From an uncultured Corynebacterium sp. (GTDB taxonomy: Bacteria; Actinomycetota; Actinomycetes; Mycobacteriales; Mycobacteriaceae), in contig CALUCD010000006.1 of assembly GCA_943914465.1 (NCBI GenBank), positions 1-64,000 on the forward strand: a DNA stretch of 64,000 nucleotides, given 5' to 3'. Position numbers and translations under genes: made by a program. Shown one piece after another: positions 46,167 through 55,236 of this stretch. The notes below the pieces were generated by a model. It saw only the letters and a list, made by a program, of their open reading frames with translations. It was not told the DNA's origin and made no database searches. Position 1 is the first letter of the stretch; each line of letters starts with the position of its first letter.

Positions 46167-46925
46167 CTAGAGAGAGATGCCACGCTCTGCGAGCCAGGGG
46201 ACTGGGTCAACCGGGTTGTTGCCATCAGGGTGAATTTCAAAGTGCAGGTGGCAACCAGTGGAGAAGCCTTCATTGCCCATACCTGCAATGGTCTGGCCTG
46301 CGTGAACTTCTTCACCAACGCTCACGTAGAGGGACTCCATGTGCCCGTAGACGCTAACTGAGCCATCTTCATGGCGGATACGGATCCAGTTGCCGAAGCC
46401 TTGAGCTGGACCAGAGTTGATGACTACCCCGTCTGCAACGGCGACAATTGGCGTGCCGTTCGAGTTGGCGATGTCAATACCGTTGTGCATCGTGCCCCAG
46501 CGTGGGCCGAAGCCGGAGGTGAAGGTGCCTTCAGCTGGCTTGACGATGCTCGGTGCGCGGGCTGCCATGTCAGCTACGGCGACTTCCTCGGAGTGAGTAA
46601 CAGCTTTGCTCAACTGATCCGTGAGGTTCTCAACCGGCTTGTATTCGGCGATAGCCAAGATCTGCGGGGCGATATCTTCCGCCGCCGCTGCTGCGTTTTC
46701 CGCGATGGGCTCGAGACCCTCAAGATCAGCAAGCTGATCGACATCGGCAGCGAGTTCGATGTCTACGTTTGGTGTCTCGTGCTTGTTGGACGCCAGTTCG
46801 GCGGCAGCTGCGCCGGAGAAGCCAGCGGTGGAAACAGCACCGGTGGTCACTGCCACCATTGCAACGCGTCCCTTGTTCGGGGACTGCTTCCGGTGTTTAC
46901 CGCCATTGCGAGTCGAATCAAACAT
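46167..46925 (-). CDS. Secreted M23 peptidase, copy 2
   Basis: A 252-residue exported endopeptidase. A basic N-terminus (TRNGGKHRKQSPNKGR) precedes a hydrophobic stretch ending AAAAEL, a signal peptide or anchor. An Ala/Glu-rich helical region (about 55-115) leads to the M23 domain: SGFGPRWGTMHNGIDIANS and STGCHLHFEIHPDG with the zinc ligands. The domain is about 70 percent alike to copy 1 by eye. This one has Cys where copy 1 has Pro in the HLHF motif. The AAAGAGGG site before the ATG and a downstream hairpin suggest a single-gene transcript. Confidence 0.9.
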   Translation of the reverse strand: MFDSTRNGGKHRKQSPNKGRVAMVAVTTGAVSTAGFSGAAAAELASNKHETPNVDIELAADVDQLADLEGLEPIAENAAAAAEDIAPQILAIAEYKPVENLTDQLSKAVTHSEEVAVADMAARAPSIVKPAEGTFTSGFGPRWGTMHNGIDIANSNGTPIVAVADGVVINSGPAQGFGNWIRIRHEDGSVSVYGHMESLYVSVGEEVHAGQTIAGMGNEGFSTGCHLHFEIHPDGNNPVDPVPWLAERGISL

Positions 46926-47220
46926 AAGCCCTCTTTACGAAAATGCAAGGTATAGAACCGCTCCGACCTGCTGCTCGGGGCGCTCCGTAACCTTTCCGTT
47001 ATCTGGATTGCTGTTACTGTAACGAATTGGTTTCGATTCAGCAACCCAATTTGGATTTAAAGTTATCTTGTTCACACCCCGGGTTACTTTACACCCCCTC
47101 AGCACGCTTTTTGCAATTTTCAGAATTTCGCTGTCACGTGTCAGATTCAGCCAGCTCAACGGCTTACTAGCTGGGACTTGTCGCCGATCGGAGTGTCTAT
47201 CGCCATGACGGGTGTGTGCA
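46926..47220. other. Divergent promoter region of M23 copy 2 and the PerM-like gene
   Basis: No gene is seen in these 295 bases. The minus strand holds a possible -10 TATACC near 46951. Repeated GTAAC/GTTAC elements occur at about 46986-46994 (GTAACC), 47011-47023 (CTGTTACTGTAACG) and 47083-47088 (GGTTAC). Repeats of this sort resemble targets of the envelope regulator MtrA, but I cannot confirm that. AT-rich patches alternate with a CCCGGG palindrome at about 47078-47083. Confidence 0.35.
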
Positions 47221-48666
47221 ATGGCACAGTCGTACGCGATGAGCATTCAGCACAGACCGCGTTCCGCCCGTCGGCGTTTGGGCAATGGCACGCCGCGTCG
47301 ACCAGCCGCCAACGCTCCAGGCACCGCCCCTCCGGAGACGCGCGCGGCACATGACCGCGGCACGAAGGACACCAGCTCGCCTCGTGCGGGCGTTGCTGTG
47401 CGTGCACGGGGTGTGAAGCGGGCCGCGAACAACAAGCGGGCCGTGGCCTTTAAACGCGCCCCGGGGTCACTGCCCGCTCCTGAGACCTGGCCGCAGCGGT
47501 TCAGGCTGTACGCACCGTCAGTGATCGCTCCGCTGGCGGTGCTCGCGCTTGCCGTGGTCGTACTGTGTCTTGGCACCCTCTTGGTAGGTGATGTGAAACT
47601 TGCCTACCTTCCGGCGGTGATCGGGCAGACCTGGCTCACACTCCATGCGGCGCCCGCCCATATAGATGGTGTCGCGCTCACCGCCGCACCATTGCTGCCT
47701 GCGCTAGGCATTGCGATGCTCCTGGCGGCGCGTATTCGTGCCGTTACTCGTGAGCGGGTGAGCATGCTCGATCTCGGCGCGATCCTCGCGTTACTGACAG
47801 CTTCATCGTTCACGCTCAGTGTCGTGGCGTGGTTCATGGTTGCCGACGCAGCACATGTATTCAACGTCGCGGCGCCGCACTTGGCTTTGGCGTTGCTCGT
47901 CCCGCTTGGGGTGCATTACGCGGGGTTCATCCTCGGAGTGCGTCCCGAATTGTGGCGAGTTTTGGCGAAACGTGCCGGGGTGCCAGTCCGGGGCGTCGAT
48001 ACGCTCGGAACTGCTCTGGTGTTGTCTCGCAACCTGCTTCTTACTGCGCTCGGTTGTTATCTCGTGCTGTGTGTAGTCGGCTACTCGCGCATGGCTGAAG
48101 CATTTGCTGCTTACCCGAACCTCAATTGGAGCGGGGCGTGTGCGCTGGTCTTGATCAGCATCGCCTATCTGCCGAACGCGGCGGTGGCCACGCTAGCTAC
48201 GCTCCTTGGAGGTCATTTCACCTGGGCGGGAGAATCCATCTCACTGTTGGGAGCTGGGGAAATTCCTGCGGGAGTGCTGCCCCCGGTGCCTGGATTCGCT
48301 GCCGTGCCAGCTTCGATACCTGCGTGGGCGCCAGCGCTGTTCCTGTTACCGGTTGGGGTGGTTGTGCATTTTGCTCTGAAACGGAGCAGCTCGCTTGTTG
48401 ACGCGGCCTTCACCGCCACCTGGGCCACGCTGCTCGGCGTCATCGCCGCGCTGTATTCCTCTGGCACAGTCGGTGCATACGGCTATGTTGGTGCTAGCGC
48501 GTGGGAGCTGGCACTGCTGGGCTTCGGGTGGGCTGGCTGCGCGGCGTTAGGGGCCTGGGCGCGTGGACTTTGGGCGACTGCACCGTCGAACTCAGCTGGT
48601 GCGAACTCGCCCGGTTTGAACTCACCCGAGGCGCGCCCGCCCAGCGCACCGGTTGCGGAGGATTAG
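47221..48666 (+). CDS. perM: PerM-like (DUF6350) polytopic membrane protein
   Basis: A membrane protein of about 481 residues. A basic, Pro/Arg-rich cytoplasmic N-terminus of 75-80 residues precedes about ten membrane segments, and a Ser/Pro-rich tail closes it. Gene order perM-purN-purH is the same as Rv0955-Rv0956-Rv0957 in M. tuberculosis, where PerM stabilises the divisome protein FtsB. The start is uncertain: GTG 47212, ATG 47221 and ATG 47239 are all possible. In this window the protein would therefore be a further division gene, inferred from synteny. Confidence 0.78.
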   Translation: MAQSYAMSIQHRPRSARRRLGNGTPRRPAANAPGTAPPETRAAHDRGTKDTSSPRAGVAVRARGVKRAANNKRAVAFKRAPGSLPAPETWPQRFRLYAPSVIAPLAVLALAVVVLCLGTLLVGDVKLAYLPAVIGQTWLTLHAAPAHIDGVALTAAPLLPALGIAMLLAARIRAVTRERVSMLDLGAILALLTASSFTLSVVAWFMVADAAHVFNVAAPHLALALLVPLGVHYAGFILGVRPELWRVLAKRAGVPVRGVDTLGTALVLSRNLLLTALGCYLVLCVVGYSRMAEAFAAYPNLNWSGACALVLISIAYLPNAAVATLATLLGGHFTWAGESISLLGAGEIPAGVLPPVPGFAAVPASIPAWAPALFLLPVGVVVHFALKRSSSLVDAAFTATWATLLGVIAALYSSGTVGAYGYVGASAWELALLGFGWAGCAALGAWARGLWATAPSNSAGANSPGLNSPEARPPSAPVAED

Positions 48667-48676
48667 ACTCGTCTCC
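48664..48676 (+). promoter_or_regulatory. Candidate -10 for leaderless purN
   Basis: TAGACT at 48664-48669 stands seven bases before the purN GTG at 48677, the spacing from -10 to transcript start. It overlaps the stop of the perM gene. No Shine-Dalgarno sequence precedes the GTG. Confidence 0.4.
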
Positions 48677-49267
48677 GTGGCTGCCCAAGACGCATTGTCA
48701 ATCGTTGTGCTCGTCTCCGGCTCGGGCACCCTCTTACAAGCAATATTGGACCACCAGACTCCGAACTACCGGGTAGCTGGCGTGGTGGCGGACAACCATT
48801 GTGAGGCAGTCGATCGCGCCACCCGAGCAGGGGCGCGCGCAGCAGTAGTTGAAATGGGTGCTGACCGTGCGGGGTGGAACGAGCAACTGGCGCAGCGCGT
48901 TGAGGCTTTACAGCCTGATTTAGTGGTCTCAGCCGGGTTTATGCGGATTCTTGGACCGCAGTTTCTGGCGCGCTTCCAAGGGCGCACGATCAATACCCAC
49001 CCGTCGCTACTGCCTGCGTTTCCAGGGGCCGATGCCGTGGGGGAGGCGCTTGCGTACGGAGTGAAAGTGACTGGGTGCACCGTGCACTATGTGGATGCGG
49101 GTATAGACACAGGTGAGATTATCGCCCAGCGCGCCGTGGAGGTTCAGCCCAGCGATACGAAGGAGACGCTCCACGAGCGGATCAAACAGACTGAACGTCA
49201 GCAAATTGTGCAGCTGCTGACACACGCACAGGCGAGCGATGGAAAGGTGACGTTTTCATGGGGATAG
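48677..49267 (+). CDS. purN: Phosphoribosylglycinamide formyltransferase
   Basis: A 196-residue GAR transformylase, the third step of purine synthesis, using 10-formyl-THF. Motifs: [16 protein letters not shown] (phosphate loop), [12 protein letters not shown] and [21 protein letters not shown] with the catalytic Asn and His, then [19 protein letters not shown] with the Asp. The GTG at 48677 is preceded by no ribosome-binding site, so translation may be leaderless. It overlaps purH by ten bases. Confidence 0.95.
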   Translation: MAAQDALSIVVLVSGSGTLLQAILDHQTPNYRVAGVVADNHCEAVDRATRAGARAAVVEMGADRAGWNEQLAQRVEALQPDLVVSAGFMRILGPQFLARFQGRTINTHPSLLPAFPGADAVGEALAYGVKVTGCTVHYVDAGIDTGEIIAQRAVEVQPSDTKETLHERIKQTERQQIVQLLTHAQASDGKVTFSWG

Positions 49268-50805
49268 CAATCAAACGCGCACTGATCAGTGTCTATGACA
49301 AAACTGGATTGGAGGATCTCGCTCGAGCGCTCGGCGAAGCGGGGGTAGAGATCGTTTCCACCGGATCAACCGCCCAGCGTATCGCTGCTGCGGGTGTGAA
49401 TGTGACTGAAGTTGCAGAGCTGACGGGCTTTCCCGAGGTGCTCGACGGCCGCGTGAAAACGCTACACCCACGCGTACATGCCGGCATCCTGGCTGATCTA
49501 CGCAAGCAGCCGCACGTCGACCAGCTTGATGGTTTGGGCATCGCACCATTCGAGCTTGTTGTGGTCAACCTGTATCCGTTTGAACAGACCGTCGCGTCGG
49601 GCGCGAGTGTCGACGAGTGTGTGGAACAAATTGATATTGGTGGGCCCGCGATGGTCCGCGCGGCGGCAAAGAATCACCCATCGGTGGCTGTGGTGACCTC
49701 ACCAGCGCGCTACGGGGAGGTGATTGCTGCTGTGAACAATGGCGGGTTCAGTCTCGAACAGCGAACCCAGCTTGCCCTCGAAGCATTCACGTATACCGCG
49801 CGCTATGACACAGCGGTCTCGAAATGGCTCGCGGGCCAGGTTGGAGGCGGTGTGGGTGCCCCAGACGCAACGGCGAGCCCTGTGACAACCCCGCTGCGCT
49901 ACGGCGAAAACCCCCATCAGTCCGCGCATCTCGTCAACGAAGGCTGGGGTCTTGCTGCAGCGAAGCAGCATGGCGGCAAGGAGATGAGTTACAACAACTA
50001 CCAAGACGCTGACGCAGCGTGGCGGGCGGCGTTCGACCATGATCTCGCCTGCGTCGCGATCATCAAGCACGCGAACCCGTGCGGCCTCGCGGTGTCTGAA
50101 CGTTCAGTCGCCGATGCCCACATGAAGGCCCACGCGTGTGACCCGGTCTCCGCGTATGGGGGAGTGATAGCGGCCAATCGCGAGGTGACGCACGAGCTCG
50201 CCGGGCAGATTCAGCCAATCTTCACCGAGGTCATCATTGCGCCTTCGTACTCGCCAGAAGCGCTCGACGTGCTCAAAACGAAGAAGAACCTCCGCATCCT
50301 CGAGGTTGAGCCGCAGTCGCAGGCTGAGGAGCGTCGGCAAATCGCCGGCGGGTGGCTTGTCCAAGCGCGCGACCTGTTCCAAGCACCGGGGGATGATCCT
50401 GAGCATTGGACACTCGCGGCGGGAGCCGCGGCCGACCCGCACACGCTGGCAGATCTGCGATTTGCGTGGCGTTCGGTTCGCTGCGTGAAATCAAATGCCG
50501 TATTAATTGCAGCCGACGGCGCGTCAGTGGGCATTGGCATGGGGCAAGTCAATCGGGTTGACTCTGCGAAGCTTGCAGTTGAACGCGCCAACACGCTGGA
50601 TGAGGGGCAGAACCGAACGGATGGTGCCGTTGCTGCGTCAGACGCTTTCTTCCCGTTTGCCGATGGCTTTCAGGTATTGGCTGATGCTGGGGTCAAAGCG
50701 GTGGTGCAACCCGGGGGGTCGATTCGTGATGAGGAAGTCATCGCTGCGGCTGAGGCTGCTGGGGTGACCATGTATCTCACTGGCACGCGCCACTTCGCGC
50801 ACTGA
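49258..50805 (+). CDS. purH: Bifunctional AICAR transformylase / IMP cyclohydrolase
   Basis: A 515-residue enzyme doing the last two steps of IMP synthesis. The N-terminal IMP cyclohydrolase (about 1-195) has [30 protein letters not shown] and [15 protein letters not shown]. The C-terminal transformylase has [13 protein letters not shown], the catalytic region [12 protein letters not shown] and [18 protein letters not shown], ending GTRHFAH. It overlaps purN, which uses the same folate donor. The next gene begins about 100 bases later with its own promoter. Confidence 0.97.
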   Translation: MGIAIKRALISVYDKTGLEDLARALGEAGVEIVSTGSTAQRIAAAGVNVTEVAELTGFPEVLDGRVKTLHPRVHAGILADLRKQPHVDQLDGLGIAPFELVVVNLYPFEQTVASGASVDECVEQIDIGGPAMVRAAAKNHPSVAVVTSPARYGEVIAAVNNGGFSLEQRTQLALEAFTYTARYDTAVSKWLAGQVGGGVGAPDATASPVTTPLRYGENPHQSAHLVNEGWGLAAAKQHGGKEMSYNNYQDADAAWRAAFDHDLACVAIIKHANPCGLAVSERSVADAHMKAHACDPVSAYGGVIAANREVTHELAGQIQPIFTEVIIAPSYSPEALDVLKTKKNLRILEVEPQSQAEERRQIAGGWLVQARDLFQAPGDDPEHWTLAAGAAADPHTLADLRFAWRSVRCVKSNAVLIAADGASVGIGMGQVNRVDSAKLAVERANTLDEGQNRTDGAVAASDAFFPFADGFQVLADAGVKAVVQPGGSIRDEEVIAAAEAAGVTMYLTGTRHFAH

Positions 50806-50901
50806 GAACACAAGCATTTCTAAGATTTATCACCGTTTGTTTTAATATGGCTATAAGTAAATGTGGGGCGACTGTGTCCGCAGCGTGATTGAGGAGCGAC
50901 A

Positions 50902-51462
50902 ATGACCAATCCGTTCCAGATAGACGGGTACGGCACTGAGAGCCAACCGCCGAATCAACCCGTTCATTCCCCTCAGTTCCAGCAGCAATACCCGGTCATG
51001 TATGCGCCGCCGCAAAAATCGGCGAGCACCGGGTGGCTTGTCGGCATCATCGCGGTACTGCTCGCTGTCGTCGTTGGGATTGTTGCGTACCTCTTCGGAT
51101 CGGGCGCATTTTCTTCAATCGACGAACCAACAACCGGCCAAGCGGCCTCTGACGATGCAGCAACGAGCACGGTCGTGGCAACCCACACGCTGAAGAGCGA
51201 TGAAGAAGCACCCGCTCAGCCGAGTGCAGCCCCGGTGTCGCACACGTATACCAACTATGCCGCTGACACGGACGTAACGAGCGGCCAGTTTGCCGCAAAC
51301 GTTTATGATGCGTTCGTCGCCGCATACCGTGAAACGGGTGCCACCGAAGTTGCTGTCTCGGCCTACAGTCCCGCAACCGGGAAGACTTACACCATGAGCT
51401 GCTCTGGCGACAGCACCGTCTACTGCTCCGGCGGGAACAACGCACGGGTGCGAATTTGGTAA
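50902..51462 (+). CDS. Single-pass membrane protein of unknown function
   Basis: A 186-residue protein I do not recognise. Residues 1-40 are Pro/Gln-rich, followed by one membrane segment (about 45-68, GWLVGIIAVLLAVVVGIVAYLFG), a Ser/Thr/Ala linker, and a small extracytoplasmic domain (about 125-186) with two Cys in YTMSCSGDSTVYCSGG that could form a disulfide. It starts at an ATG with GAGGAGCGACA. TAATAT and TATAAG hexamers lie 40-60 bases upstream. The stop overlaps the following lipoprotein's TTG start, so the two are probably partners. Confidence 0.72.
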   Translation: MTNPFQIDGYGTESQPPNQPVHSPQFQQQYPVMYAPPQKSASTGWLVGIIAVLLAVVVGIVAYLFGSGAFSSIDEPTTGQAASDDAATSTVVATHTLKSDEEAPAQPSAAPVSHTYTNYAADTDVTSGQFAANVYDAFVAAYRETGATEVAVSAYSPATGKTYTMSCSGDSTVYCSGGNNARVRIW

Positions 51463-52367
51463 GCCGCTGGAGGAGCGGTGTTGCGCTCGTGCTCCTCGCT
51501 GCCGCAGCAGCAGGGGTGTCTGGGTGCGCCTCTAGCGGCGAAACCCGTGGTGGCAGTCAATCCACCGTACTGGTCACCTCAACAACGTTTGTGCATGCGA
51601 ACGAGCTGCCTCCCGCAGAACCCGAACCCGAGCCAGACTTGCCCAACAACGGCAGTGTGCAGATGCTTGTCGACGCCGCCGTGTCCGCCGCAACCTCACG
51701 CCACCCAGGAATGCTCGGGGTAGCCACCGCCACTGCAGATGGCGTGCTCTCGAGCGGGTTTCATGAGCCCAGCCCCGCGTGGTCAACTATCAAAGTCCCG
51801 ATCGCGATCGCCGCGTTGCGTGTTGATCCGAGTATGTATCCAGACGCAACAGTGGCGATTACGGCGTCTGATAATGACGCCGCACAGCGTCTCTACGCGC
51901 AAGCGGGTGCGGATGCGGTCAACGCGGTGTTGTCCGAGATGGGATTGGCTACTGCAGTCAACACTGCACCGATTCGGCCCGAGTTCAGCACCTTTGGGCA
52001 GACGCTTCTGAGCGTGAGCGACGAAGCCACCATGGCCGGGCAGCTTGCGTGTGTAGTCGGTGCCGCGCCAGTTGTCGCATTAATGGGTCAGGTCGATCCC
52101 GTACAGGCATACGGCCTGGGGGCAGTGGGTGCTGGTGACGGGGCACAAGCTGCGTTCAAGGGCGGATGGGGGCCAGATCCCACCGGCAGTTACCACGTCC
52201 GCCAGTTCGGGCTCGTGCCGCGGGGCGACGGCTCAGTCGCTGCAGTTGCTCTTACTGCTGTGCCTGCGGATGGCACCTACCAAACCGGGCAGGCGATGCT
52301 TACCGCCGCAGCTGATGTACTCGCCCGGCAGGCGGGCGTGCTGCCGGCCGCACCGTGTCAGCCGTAG
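51456..52367 (+). CDS. SxxK beta-lactamase-like lipoprotein
   Basis: A 303-residue exported protein. The signal has a lipobox VSGC (Cys24) and a Pro/Glu-rich linker (about 52-62). The domain carries S110-T-I-K113, SDN at 138-140 and KGG at 235-237, the three motifs of class A beta-lactamases and penicillin-recognising serine enzymes. The class A Omega-loop Glu (ExxLN) is not evident, so true beta-lactam hydrolysis is doubtful. Start is a TTG at 51456, overlapping the previous stop by seven bases. The 3' end overlaps amtR by ten bases on the opposite strand. Confidence 0.75.
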   Translation: MVSRWRSGVALVLLAAAAAGVSGCASSGETRGGSQSTVLVTSTTFVHANELPPAEPEPEPDLPNNGSVQMLVDAAVSAATSRHPGMLGVATATADGVLSSGFHEPSPAWSTIKVPIAIAALRVDPSMYPDATVAITASDNDAAQRLYAQAGADAVNAVLSEMGLATAVNTAPIRPEFSTFGQTLLSVSDEATMAGQLACVVGAAPVVALMGQVDPVQAYGLGAVGAGDGAQAAFKGGWGPDPTGSYHVRQFGLVPRGDGSVAAVALTAVPADGTYQTGQAMLTAAADVLARQAGVLPAAPCQP

Positions 52368-53053
52368 TCGCCTGATGCTTCAGCGTGTGCGGAAAGTCTC
52401 GCGACAAGTTCAAGCATGCGTTCAGCGCGCCGAGGCGGCAGGTCGGTGTGGAGCACGTCGAGCACCGCATCAGCAAGTGTGACTGCAGGAGCGGGTAGCG
52501 CATCGTCGACTAGCGGGTAAGGCGCGGTGCCGCTGTTACCACGCATTTCAATGGCTGCGAGGGTCATATGAAACGGTAGCTCGACGCGCGGATCATCGTC
52601 GCCGACAATGTGTGAAGCGAGGTCTCGGAAGATTCTTTCGAGCTCGGCTCTTGCCTCGTGATAGACCGCGAAGTCATCAGAATCAAGCACGGGAAGTTGG
52701 TACAGCCGCCCAATATTCCATTTGGAAGACAGGAGGATTCGCGCCTCGGCAGCTACCAGGGCCCATAGTTTGACTGCGGGAGTTTCATCAGTCTCCGAGA
52801 GCTTGGACGCGAGATCGAGTGAGGGCTGGATTGTGCCCATAAGCAAGGTAAGAAAAATGTCTTGCTTCGATGCGAAGTGGTAGTAGAGCGACGCTTGCCG
52901 CATCCCTACAGCCTCGGCGATTTGATGCGTTGACGTGGTGTCAAAGCCATGACGTGTGAACAGCTCTGAGGAAGCATCGAGGATCTCTTCGCGAGCTGTG
53001 CTACCGCGGCGGCGAGAGCGTTGCTTGCGTGGTCGTCCCACGGTTCCGGCCAT
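52358..53053 (-). CDS. amtR: TetR-family master nitrogen regulator AmtR
   Basis: A 231-residue repressor. MAGTVGRPRKQ and the helix-turn-helix FDTTSTHQIAEAVGMRQASLYYHFASKQDIFLTLL, together with LLSSKWNIGRLYQLPVL and AIEMRGNSGTAPYPLVDDALP, match corynebacterial AmtR closely. AmtR represses ammonium uptake and assimilation genes until the adenylylated GlnK protein releases it. The ATG at 53053 has AAGGAGGGCGC ahead; the frame upstream to 53122 is not used. It lies next to the rpsR operon as in C. glutamicum. Confidence 0.92.
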   Translation of the reverse strand: MAGTVGRPRKQRSRRRGSTAREEILDASSELFTRHGFDTTSTHQIAEAVGMRQASLYYHFASKQDIFLTLLMGTIQPSLDLASKLSETDETPAVKLWALVAAEARILLSSKWNIGRLYQLPVLDSDDFAVYHEARAELERIFRDLASHIVGDDDPRVELPFHMTLAAIEMRGNSGTAPYPLVDDALPAPAVTLADAVLDVLHTDLPPRRAERMLELVARLSAHAEASGDYG

Positions 53054-53131
53054 GCGCCCTCCTTGCATACCGCACAGTGCGCGCGGTTGAAGCATTGCGT
53101 GGTGTTGAAGAATGAACGACAACTATAGAGA

Positions 53132-53177
53132 TGAAAACACCCGCTCTCAACCCTAGCTTGAGGGGAAAGCGGGTGTT
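53132..53177 (-). terminator. Rho-independent terminator of the rpsR operon
   Basis: On the minus strand AACACCCGCT pairs with AGCGGGTGTT around an inner CTCAA/TTGAG stem, with a TTTTC tail. It lies between rpsR and amtR. Confidence 0.85.
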
Positions 53178-53218
53178 ATGAGCCGAAGAGGCTTTACGCT
53201 GTTGACGCCAACCGGAAG

Positions 53219-53467
53219 TTAGCGGCTGGTGAACGGCAGAAGAGCCATCTCGCGGGCGTTCTTCACAGCAGTGGCAACCTGACGCTGCTGCTGAGGGGTC
53301 AGCCCGGTCACGCGACGCGAGCGGATTTTGTGGCGATCAGAGATGAAAAGACGCAGCGTCTCAACATCCTTGTAGTCGACCGCGTCAATGCCTTTCGCCT
53401 TCAGAGGGTTCTTCTTCGGGCGACGGGACTGCTCCATCCGCGGCTTACGGTGGTTATTGCGTTTCAT
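53219..53467 (-). CDS. rpsR: 30S ribosomal protein S18 (zinc-free type)
   Basis: An 82-residue S18 binding the small-subunit platform. [48 protein letters not shown] is the standard core. It has no Cys at all, so it is the C-minus paralogue that does not bind zinc. Last gene of rpmB-rpmG-rpsN-rpsR, spaced 15 bases after rpsN, and followed by a terminator. Confidence 0.97.
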   Translation of the reverse strand: MKRNNHRKPRMEQSRRPKKNPLKAKGIDAVDYKDVETLRLFISDRHKIRSRRVTGLTPQQQRQVATAVKNAREMALLPFTSR

Positions 53468-53482
53468 CGTGAGAGGTCCTCC

Positions 53483-53788
53483 TTACCACGACGACTTACG
53501 GACGCCAGGCAACTCACCACGGTGAGCCATCTCGCGCATGCGCACACGGGAAACGCCGAACTTCCGCAGGTAGCCGCGCGGGCGGCCGTCACGGGAGTCA
53601 CGGTTGCGAACACGCACTGGAGAAGCGTCGCGCGGCTGGCGGTTGAGCTCAAACTGTGCTTCGAGACGATCTTCGTCGGAGGTCTCCGGGTTCCGAATGA
53701 TCGCCTTCAGCTCGCTGCGGCGCTCGGCGTAGCGCGAAACGATCTCTTTGCGCTTTTCGTTCTTTGCAATCTTTGACTTTTTGGCCAT
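53483..53788 (-). CDS. rpsN: 30S ribosomal protein S14 (zinc-free type)
   Basis: A 101-residue long-form S14. It ends [34 protein letters not shown]. The CxxC...CxxC zinc site of the short form is missing, since [11 protein letters not shown] stands where the first Cys pair would be. It assembles in the 30S head. It lies three bases downstream of rpmG in the four-gene operon. Confidence 0.97.
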   Translation of the reverse strand: MAKKSKIAKNEKRKEIVSRYAERRSELKAIIRNPETSDEDRLEAQFELNRQPRDASPVRVRNRDSRDGRPRGYLRKFGVSRVRMREMAHRGELPGVRKSSW

Positions 53789-53791
53789 TAA

Positions 53792-53956
53792 CTATCGCTC
53801 CTCGCGGAATTCAACATGCTTGCGCACGATCGGGTCGTATTTCTTCAGCGAAATGCGGTCCGGGTTATTGCGCTTGTTTTTGCGGGTCACGTAGGTAAAG
53901 CCGGTACCGGCAGTGGATTTCAGCTTGATGATGGGGCGAATATCATTGCGTGCCAT
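53792..53956 (-). CDS. rpmG: 50S ribosomal protein L33 (zinc-free type)
   Basis: A 54-residue protein that starts [19 protein letters not shown] and ends [16 protein letters not shown]. It matches L33 but has no Cys, so it is the zinc-independent version. Its ATG at 53956 shares one base with the rpmB stop (TAATG), and its stop is three bases before rpsN. It is too short to stand out by length alone, but the match is clear. Confidence 0.96.
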   Translation of the reverse strand: MARNDIRPIIKLKSTAGTGFTYVTRKNKRNNPDRISLKKYDPIVRKHVEFREER

Positions 53957-54192
53957 TAGATCTTTTCACCCCGCGCCCGAATAGCAGCGACCACAGACTC
54001 AATACCGTCCCGGTCGATAACCTTCAGCCCCTTGGTGGAGACGTTCAACGTGATGGTACGGCCCTCAGAGGGGAGGTAGAACCGGCGCTTCTGCACGTTG
54101 GGGTTCCAACGGCGGGAGTGGCGGCGGTGCGAGTGCGAGACAGTCTTGCCGAACGACGGCTTCCGTCCCGTTACCTGGCAATGTGCCGACAT
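53956..54192 (-). CDS. rpmB: 50S ribosomal protein L28 (zinc-free type)
   Basis: A 78-residue L28 starting [24 protein letters not shown]. Only one Cys is present, and the second Cys of the N-terminal CxxC of zinc-binding L28 is Thr or Gly, so it should not coordinate zinc. The core continues [17 protein letters not shown]. First gene of the operon; the ATG at 54192 follows AAAGGAAAACA. The upstream frame to 54222 is not needed. Confidence 0.96.
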   Translation of the reverse strand: MSAHCQVTGRKPSFGKTVSHSHRRHSRRWNPNVQKRRFYLPSEGRTITLNVSTKGLKVIDRDGIESVVAAIRARGEKI

Positions 54193-54414
54193 GGATTGTT
54201 TTCCTTTACTTCTGCCGCCCACGCACTGATCACGAGTGAGGAGTGCACCCGGCTCGAAGATAAGGAGTCCGCACAGTGCACATGCAATCGGTTGACGCAG
54301 GCGTAAATGTGTACTTCGACAACAGCGAGAGCCAACACTACACGTGGCAGCCGGGAAAACCTAATCGCTTCTCCCACGCCGAGGCCATACAATGAGGGCC
54401 CGCTCGGACGAGTG

Positions 54415-54495
54415 ATAACAAACAAGAACGGCCCCGCGCAGCCGGTGGGTGGCGAGCGTTGTCGCATCGCTCGTCACCCGCCGTTGCGGGGCCGT
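54415..54495 (-). terminator. Long structured terminator of mscL
   Basis: An outer 10-base stem (ACGGCCCCGC at 54428-54437 with GCGGGGCCGT at 54486-54495) encloses a second hairpin (GGGTGGCGAGCG with CGCTCGTCACCC). On the minus strand the stem is followed by TTCTTGTTTGTT, so it would end mscL transcripts. The two-tier shape is larger than an ordinary terminator. Confidence 0.7.
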
Positions 54496-54559
54496 ATGAT
54501 TCTGCCTGGCCTGATCTGGCACGGCATGGCTTGGTGCTGGCCAGGCTCCGAATCAGGCT

Positions 54560-54991
54560 CTAGATACCTGAGTTGCCGTGGGTGTTCGTTCCCAGACCAC
54601 GCTGGTTGGCAAGGATATCGCGGATGTCGCTGAGCAGCTCCTGCTCGGTCGGGTCCTCTGCATCCGGGTCGAGGCCCTTGCGACGCTTCTGCGCTGCGTC
54701 GAGCTTGTTCATCGGTGCAACGATGCAGAAGTACACTACAGCGGCGATGAGCAGGAAGTTGATCAGGGCGGTGATGACAGCACCAAAGTCGACGAAGGTC
54801 GCCTCGTTGCCCGGGACCACCCTGAAACCAAGACCCCCAAAATCGGCACCGCCGAGTGCAGCGACGAGCGGGTTGATGATGTTGTCAGAGAAGGCGGTCA
54901 CCACTGCGGTGAACGCTGCACCGATCACGACACCGACGGCAAGATCGATGACATTTCCGCGCATGATGAATTCTTTAAAGCCTTGAAGCAT
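54560..54991 (-). CDS. mscL: Large-conductance mechanosensitive channel MscL
   Basis: A 143-residue channel protein, an emergency valve for osmotic downshock. It has the N-terminal helix MLQGFKEFIMRGNVIDLAVGVVIGAAFTAVV, a periplasmic loop, the second segment ALINFLLIAAVVYFCIVAPMNKL and a charged C-terminal bundle (EQELLSDIRDIL). The ATG at 54991 has AAAAGGAGTACTC ahead; the frame to 55078 is an artefact. In mycobacteria mscL is next to moaB2 and pepD, and both are found just downstream here, separated only by ribosomal genes. Confidence 0.95.
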   Translation of the reverse strand: MLQGFKEFIMRGNVIDLAVGVVIGAAFTAVVTAFSDNIINPLVAALGGADFGGLGFRVVPGNEATFVDFGAVITALINFLLIAAVVYFCIVAPMNKLDAAQKRRKGLDPDAEDPTEQELLSDIRDILANQRGLGTNTHGNSGI

Positions 54992-55236
54992 GAGTACTCC
55001 TTTTGTAGACATCAAAAAGGCCGCAAATGAATGTACAGTACCCTGAGGCGCATCACTCAACTTTGACCCGTCGCGCACGCGCCCTATTTTCGTTATTGCT
55101 GCATTGGCCGCTAGTATGTGTCAGGTCCATTTCGCACCCAACTCAGGCACGATCCGGCAGTCAGCCCAGCCCGTAGATACTGTGCGCTGCTCGCGAACCG
55201 ACCTGAAGTATCAACCCTGAGGGAGTCGAATTCACA

